Origin: Cryomorphaceae bacterium
GTDB lineage: Bacteria; Bacteroidota; Bacteroidia; Flavobacteriales; Schleiferiaceae
NCBI GenBank assembly: GCA_003566715.1
Contig: PXCF01000056.1
Span: forward strand, 1-38,556
Reading direction: 5' to 3'
DNA length: 38,556 bases
Below are positions 33,968 through 38,556 of the stretch, piece after piece. The notes under the pieces are model-generated. The model did not search any database. It saw nothing but the letters and a program-made list of their open reading frames with translations, and was not told where the DNA came from. Each line of letters starts with the position of its first letter. The stretch's first letter is position 1. Position numbers and translations under genes: made by a program.

Positions 33968-35740
33968 ATGGCTGCAGAAACTCATTCACACGACCACCAC
34001 GAAGAAACTTTTATCACAAAGTATATCTTCTCTCAAGATCATAAGATGATAGGGAAGCAATTTCTTATCACCGGGATGATTATGGGAATCATTGGTGTTA
34101 TGATGTCCATCTTGTTTCGCCTTCAGTTGGCGTGGCCTGATAAATCATTTCCCATATTAGATACCTTTTTAGGCAAGTGGTCCGATAACGGTGTCATGGA
34201 TCCCAACATTTATTTGGCGTTGGTGACCATACACGGTACCATCATGGTATTTTTTGTCTTGACTGCCGGACTTTCTGGTACCTTTTCAAATTTACTCATT
34301 CCATTGCAGATTGGTGCCCGCGACATGGCCTCGGGTTTTATTAATATGTTGTCGTATTGGTTCTTTTTTGCCTCGAGTTTGATCATGGTGCTTTCATTGT
34401 TCGTGCCAGATGGACCGGCTGCTGCCGGTTGGACCATCTATCCGCCTTTGAGTGCTTTGCCTCAAGCAATGCCGGGGTCCGGTATGGGTATGACGCTATG
34501 GTTGATTAGTATGACGTTGTTTATCGCTTCTTCATTGCTTGGAGCATTGAACTACATCGTAACGGTATTGAATCTTCGTACCAAGGGTATGTCCATGACC
34601 CGCCTACCTCTAACCATCTGGGCGTTCTTTGTAACGGCCATTCTAGGGGTATTATCTTTCCCGGTACTTTTCTCAGCTTCGTTGTTGTTGCTATTTGACC
34701 GTTCTTTTGGTACCAGTTTTTATCTTTCCGATATTATGGTTGGAGGGGAAGTATTGGGATATACCGGTGGTAGTCCAATTCTCTTTGAACACCTCTTCTG
34801 GTTCCTAGGTCACCCCGAGGTATATATCATTTTATTACCAGCATTGGGTATTACTTCCGAGGTTATTGCCACCAATTCACGTAAGCCCATTTTTGGTTAC
34901 CGTGCGATGGTAGGTTCCATTTTGATGATCGCCTTCTTGTCCTTCATCGTATGGGGTCACCACATGTTTGTAACTGGTATGAACCCATTCCTGGGTACGG
35001 TATTTACCTTTACCACCCTATTGATAGCCATTCCTTCAGCGGTAAAGGCCTTTAACTACTTAACCACATTGTGGAAGGGTAATTTACAGCTCACACCTGC
35101 AATGCTTTTCAGTATTGGTTTGGTTTCAACGTTTATCACCGGTGGTTTAACGGGTATCATCCTTGGAGACTCAGCATTGGATATCAATGTCCACGACACT
35201 TATTTTGTGGTAGCCCACTTCCACATTGTTATGGGTTTATCAGCCATCTTTGGTTTATTTGCCGGTGTTTACCATTGGTTCCCTAAAATGTTTGGACGAA
35301 TGTTAAGTAGACCACTGGGCTACGTTCACTTTGTTATGACCTTTATTGCGGCCTACGGTGTGTTCTATCCTATGCACTTCTTAGGTTTGGCTGGTCTACC
35401 TCGTCGTTATTACACCAATACATCCTTGCCGATGTTTGATAACTTAGCTGATATTAACGTTATTATTAGCGTTTTCGCCATCATCGGTGGATTGGCACAG
35501 TTGGTATTCATTTTCAACTTTTTCTACAGTGCCTTTAGAGGGCCACGTGCGCCACAAAACCCTTGGCGTTCGAATACGCTGGAGTGGACAACCCCTGTAG
35601 AGCATATTCACGGCAACTGGCCCGGAGAAATTCCTGAAGTTCACCGTTGGGCATACGACTACAGTAAGCCTGGTGCAGATGAAGACTACGTGCCACAAAT
35701 TGTCCCCATCTCCGAAAAGGAGGAAGCAACGGGCCACTAA
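33968..35740 (+). CDS. coxA: Cytochrome c oxidase subunit I
   Basis: 590 residues, twelve transmembrane helices expected. Heme-copper motifs: IHGTIMVFFVLTAGL (heme a His), HPEVYIILLPALGI with His282, Glu284 and cross-linking Tyr286, WGHHMF with the CuB ligands His331/His332, and VAHFHIVMG (heme ligands). The Glu before VY and the Lys in IAIPSAVKAFNYL are those of A-type proton channels. It reduces oxygen to water and pumps protons. It is the last gene of the operon; a terminator lies at 35761-35797. Subunits III and IV are not in the window. Confidence 0.97.
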   Translation: MAAETHSHDHHEETFITKYIFSQDHKMIGKQFLITGMIMGIIGVMMSILFRLQLAWPDKSFPILDTFLGKWSDNGVMDPNIYLALVTIHGTIMVFFVLTAGLSGTFSNLLIPLQIGARDMASGFINMLSYWFFFASSLIMVLSLFVPDGPAAAGWTIYPPLSALPQAMPGSGMGMTLWLISMTLFIASSLLGALNYIVTVLNLRTKGMSMTRLPLTIWAFFVTAILGVLSFPVLFSASLLLLFDRSFGTSFYLSDIMVGGEVLGYTGGSPILFEHLFWFLGHPEVYIILLPALGITSEVIATNSRKPIFGYRAMVGSILMIAFLSFIVWGHHMFVTGMNPFLGTVFTFTTLLIAIPSAVKAFNYLTTLWKGNLQLTPAMLFSIGLVSTFITGGLTGIILGDSALDINVHDTYFVVAHFHIVMGLSAIFGLFAGVYHWFPKMFGRMLSRPLGYVHFVMTFIAAYGVFYPMHFLGLAGLPRRYYTNTSLPMFDNLADINVIISVFAIIGGLAQLVFIFNFFYSAFRGPRAPQNPWRSNTLEWTTPVEHIHGNWPGEIPEVHRWAYDYSKPGADEDYVPQIVPISEKEEATGH

Positions 35741-35760
35741 GGCTTGTTAAAAGATTGAAT

Positions 35761-35797
35761 AAACCCCCGTTCTGAATGTACGGGGGTTTGTTGTTTT
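35761..35797 (+). terminator. Terminator of the act-cox operon
   Basis: AAACCCCCGT, TCTGAATGT and ACGGGGGTTT form a 10-base stem followed by GTTGTTTTAT. It lies 20 bases after the coxA stop and 38 bases before the metG start. Confidence 0.85.
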
Positions 35798-35834
35798 ATT
35801 TGCATATTTGCACCAAACTTCATTCAAGAATCTC

Positions 35835-37859
35835 ATGTCAAAACGTACACTTGTTACAGCAGCTTTGCCTTATGCTAATGGGCCTATTCATATCGGCCAT
35901 ATTGCCGGTTGCTATCTGCCTGCAGATATTTATACCCGTTTTTTGAGATGTAAAGATGAAGATGTAAAGTTTGTGTGTGGCAGTGACGAACACGGGGTTC
36001 CTATCACCATTAAAGCGCGAAATGAATCCATCACCCCTCAGCAAGTGGTCGATCGCTACCACAGTATGATGGACAACGCTTTTAAAGGGTTGGGTATTTC
36101 CTTTGATGTGTATAGTAGAACATCCTCCGAAGAACACCACCGCACGGCTTCGGATTTCTTTCAAACACTTTACGACAAAGGTGTTTTTGAAGAGCGTGAA
36201 ACCGAGCAGTATTTTGACGAAGAAGCCAAGCAATTTTTGGCCGATCGATACATCATCGGAACCTGTCCTAAATGCGGTCATGACGGTGCATATGGCGATC
36301 AGTGTGAATCCTGCGGCGCTTCGTTAAACCCAACCGATTTAATTAATCCGGTTAGTAAGTTAAGCGGAAATAAACCGGTGATGCGCTCTACCAAAAATTG
36401 GTTTTTGCCGCTACAAGATTATCAGCAAAGGTTGGAATCTTTTATTGGAGAAAAGAAGGGCTATTGGAAATCCAACGTTTTTGGACAGTGTATGTCGTGG
36501 CTTAGTCAGGGACTTCAGTCGCGAGCAATGACCAGAGATTTGAATTGGGGTGTTCCCGTACCACTTAAAGATGCCGAAGGCAAAGTGCTGTATGTTTGGT
36601 TTGATGCGCCCATTGGCTATATAACGGCTACTAAGCAACTTCTAGCGAACGAATGGGAATCGTACTGGAAAGATTCCGATTCGCAGATTGTACACTTTAT
36701 CGGAAAGGATAATATCGTATTTCACTGTATCATCTTCCCGGCCATGTTGATGGCCCATGGTGGGTATAATTTACCCCACAATGTACCCGCTAATGAGTTT
36801 CTAAACTTAGAAGGACAGAAAATATCAACTTCAAGAAATTGGGCTGTTTGGTTGCATGAGTATCTAGAAGATTTGCCCAACAGACAAGACGAGTTGCGAT
36901 ATGTATTGACATCCATTGCCCCGGAAACGGGTGATAGTGAGTTTACCTGGAGCGACTACCAAGCACGAGTCAACAACGAATTGGTTGCCATATTTGGCAA
37001 TTTTGTCAACCGTGTTTTGGTCTTGTATCAAAAGTATTACGATGGCGTCATTGATACGGAAGTTACTGATTTTGCTGACGAACGACACGCGTATGTGGTA
37101 GAACAAGCAACAAGAAATATCGAGTCGGCCATTTTAAATCACCGCTACAAACAAGCATTAACAGCGACTATGGAGGTAGCGCGTCACGGAAATCGCTATC
37201 TCACGGAGACCGAGCCGTGGAAAGTTTTTAAAACCGACCCCAATACAGCCCGTGTCATTTTGAACGACTGTTTGTTGTTGATGGGTTATTTGAGGAAGTT
37301 TGTGCAGCCGTTTATGCCTCACACTTCTTCTCGCTTAAGTGCATTATTGGGCTTGCCTTTACAAAATGTCATACCATGGACTGAGACCATTTCATTTTCC
37401 AAGGGCATGGTATTACCAAAACCCAGTCTCTTATTTTCCAAAGTAGAAGATGAGCAAGTGTCTGCTCAGTTGGAAAAGTTGACCTCTGTTGCCGCTGATG
37501 TTATTAATGAGCCTGAATATGAGCCTGAAAAAGACGCGGTATCATTTGATGATTTTACCCGTATGGATCTACGGGTAGGTGAAATTATATCCGCGGAGAA
37601 AGTGAAGAAAGCCGATAAGCTGCTGCATTTAAAAGTAGATGTTGGATTCAAGACCATTTCATTGGTTTCCGGAATAGCCGAGCACCATAAGCCAGAGGAA
37701 GTTGTGGGCAAACAGGTGATGGTGCTTTTAAATTTAGAGCCACGCAAAATTCGCGGTGTGCTTTCTCAAGGTATGATCCTGATGACCGAATCCGCCGATG
37801 GGCGCTTGGTTTTTATGACACCTTATGAAAAGGTTGAGCCGGGTGTGTCCATCCGTTGA
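35835..37859 (+). CDS. metG: Methionyl-tRNA synthetase
   Basis: 674 residues from ATG 35835; the frame also has a TTG at 35808 in the promoter region. The class I motif HIGH is at 19-22 (GPIHIGHIAG). A zinc knuckle CPKCGHDGAYGDQCESCG lies at about 144-161. The second signature reads KISTS (329-333, GQKISTSRNWAVW) in place of KMSKS, a variant that keeps the first Lys and the Ser residues. The C-terminal region (about 570-674; FTRMDLRVGEI, VSGIAEHH, KIRGVLSQGM) is the EMAPII/Trbp111-like tRNA-binding domain used for dimerisation. It charges tRNA-Met. A near-consensus -7 box CATATTTG lies at 35803-35810. Confidence 0.97.
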   Translation: MSKRTLVTAALPYANGPIHIGHIAGCYLPADIYTRFLRCKDEDVKFVCGSDEHGVPITIKARNESITPQQVVDRYHSMMDNAFKGLGISFDVYSRTSSEEHHRTASDFFQTLYDKGVFEERETEQYFDEEAKQFLADRYIIGTCPKCGHDGAYGDQCESCGASLNPTDLINPVSKLSGNKPVMRSTKNWFLPLQDYQQRLESFIGEKKGYWKSNVFGQCMSWLSQGLQSRAMTRDLNWGVPVPLKDAEGKVLYVWFDAPIGYITATKQLLANEWESYWKDSDSQIVHFIGKDNIVFHCIIFPAMLMAHGGYNLPHNVPANEFLNLEGQKISTSRNWAVWLHEYLEDLPNRQDELRYVLTSIAPETGDSEFTWSDYQARVNNELVAIFGNFVNRVLVLYQKYYDGVIDTEVTDFADERHAYVVEQATRNIESAILNHRYKQALTATMEVARHGNRYLTETEPWKVFKTDPNTARVILNDCLLLMGYLRKFVQPFMPHTSSRLSALLGLPLQNVIPWTETISFSKGMVLPKPSLLFSKVEDEQVSAQLEKLTSVAADVINEPEYEPEKDAVSFDDFTRMDLRVGEIISAEKVKKADKLLHLKVDVGFKTISLVSGIAEHHKPEEVVGKQVMVLLNLEPRKIRGVLSQGMILMTESADGRLVFMTPYEKVEPGVSIR

Positions 37860-38354
37860 GGCGAACGACAAAGGTTTCGCTCAATATTCTTTAGATATAG
37901 TCCACGAAGCTTTTTATCATTGAAAGCATTAACCTTTGTAGATTGTCTTTTCGTAAAGACTTGTTTTATGACTGCCTTAAGTCTTCATCTTACTGTTTTT
38001 TTAATTTATATAGATGGTTGAGCAAGCGTTAAATGTTGGTTTTTTATTTTGCGTAGAATAAATGCGACATAAAAAGATTTCTAAAAAATTGAAATATATT
38101 CAATATTAATTTATAGTGTTTTCGCCGTCTCTTAAATTCGAAAATTATCTAAATTTAGTTTTTTTCATTTTCAAGTACATGTAAAACAAATATTTAGAGT
38201 GTTTTTTATTCGTTTAACCCTGTATTAATACGTAATGTAAACAGTTAAAATATATAAAAGATTACAAAGTAAACTAATATATTGATATCTTAGCGTGGTC
38301 ATAAAAGGGGCGTTTAAAAGCGCTTTATACTACATTAACTTAAAATCAATTTTT
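37860..38354. other. AT-rich intergenic region upstream of a secreted protein
   Basis: About 495 bases with no credible gene on either strand. There is a small bulged hairpin at the metG stop (37858-37882), without a T tail. An AAGACTT...AAGTCTT dyad lies around 37956-37986 with T-rich sequence after it, and may end the metG transcript. A short palindrome TTGAAATATATTCAA lies near 38089. No RNA family or clear promoter was recognised. Confidence 0.6.
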
Positions 38355-38556
38355 ATGAAAGTGAGAACTATTCCATCTCGTTGGCAATGGCTGTTTGGCT
38401 TGTTGCTTTCGATTTCGTTTATGAACGCTCAATTTACGGTAACGACCTCGCCACCGTTGGTGGCTAACAATGGTCAGTCGGGTGTTACTTTTGAACTGTC
38501 TACAACGGCGTCCATCATTGTTACCGGTATTTCGAATACCTTCAATACGGGAGCAC
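38355..38556 (+). CDS. Secreted protein, N-terminal part only (cut by window end)
   Basis: The 67 codons from ATG 38355 begin with a signal peptide (KVRTIPSRWQWLFGLLLSIS, ending FMNAQ), followed by FTVTTSPPLVANNGQSGVTF and a Thr/Ser/Asn-rich, strand-like stretch. This is the style of large cell-surface or type IX-secreted proteins of Bacteroidota, but the C-terminal sorting domain that would show this is outside the window. The frame is open to the last base. Confidence 0.75.
   Translation, partial: MKVRTIPSRWQWLFGLLLSISFMNAQFTVTTSPPLVANNGQSGVTFELSTTASIIVTGISNTFNTGA

Noticed and set aside
35835-37859. Defective MetG because KMSKS is absent
   Set aside because: KISTS occupies the right place and keeps the first Lys and the Ser residues. 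The HIGH motif, zinc knuckle and tRNA-binding domain are intact, so it is a tolerated variant.
37858-37882. Hairpin overlapping the metG stop as its terminator
   Set aside because: The stem is bulged and short and no T run follows it.

Overview
The window looks like chromosomal DNA of a Bacteroidota bacterium, most likely a marine or environmental member of the Flavobacteriales or a neighbouring order. The evidence is a complete alternative complex III operon (actABCDEF) joined to cytochrome c oxidase genes, a beta-propeller (two-component regulator type) histidine kinase, several lipoproteins and a CzcA pump fused to a TolC domain. Several genes also have Bacteroidota-type promoters (TTG, about 19-20 bases, TAnnTTTG), and Shine-Dalgarno sites are scarce. 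The genus cannot be fixed from sequence reading alone.

Layout. (1) 1-756, minus strand: an intact tRNA-Asn(GTT) with a good promoter and a hairpin terminator. It is followed by a tandem array of 3'-half tRNA-Asn remnants, repeated terminators, and small GIY-YIG endonuclease genes, one complete and one cut by the window edge. This is the most unusual part of the window. (2) 914-3950, plus: a lipoprotein, an NtrY-like sensor kinase and an enoyl-CoA hydratase. A strong terminator follows at 4092-4129. (3) 4230-7238, plus: a large propeller sensor kinase. (4) 7240-13250, minus: a MarR regulator followed by a hydrophobe/amphiphile efflux system of adaptor, RND pump and TolC. (5) 13349-15478, minus: an oligopeptidase B-like lipoprotein. 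(6) 15705-16577, plus: a 2,4-dienoyl-CoA reductase. (7) 16583-18182, minus: a TPR lipoprotein and a SPOR-domain protein. (8) 18313-24195, minus: a heavy-metal efflux operon of a small His-containing exported protein, a CzcA-TolC fusion and a CzcB adaptor. (9) 24608-35740, plus: actABCDEF-coxBA, ended by a terminator. (10) 35835-37859, plus: metG. (11) About 500 bases of AT-rich non-coding DNA, then the start of a secreted protein cut by the window end.

How the genes work together. The act-cox operon encodes a quinol:cytochrome c oxidoreductase plus the two catalytic subunits of an aa3-type oxidase, which together form the terminal part of aerobic respiration. Oxidase subunits III and IV are not in the window. 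The enoyl-CoA hydratase and dienoyl-CoA reductase belong to fatty-acid beta-oxidation, which would feed electrons to the quinone pool. The two RND systems are of different classes. One is drug/detergent type with a separate TolC and a MarR regulator; the other is a divalent-metal type whose TolC is fused behind an apparent internal signal sequence.

The best candidate for an undescribed system is the tRNA-Asn/GIY-YIG array. The GIY-YIG stop codon lies inside a tRNA remnant, and each unit is bounded by the tRNA 3' half plus its terminator, as expected if a small element repeatedly used the tRNA-Asn gene as a target. All functional statements rest on reading motifs by eye; no database search was run.
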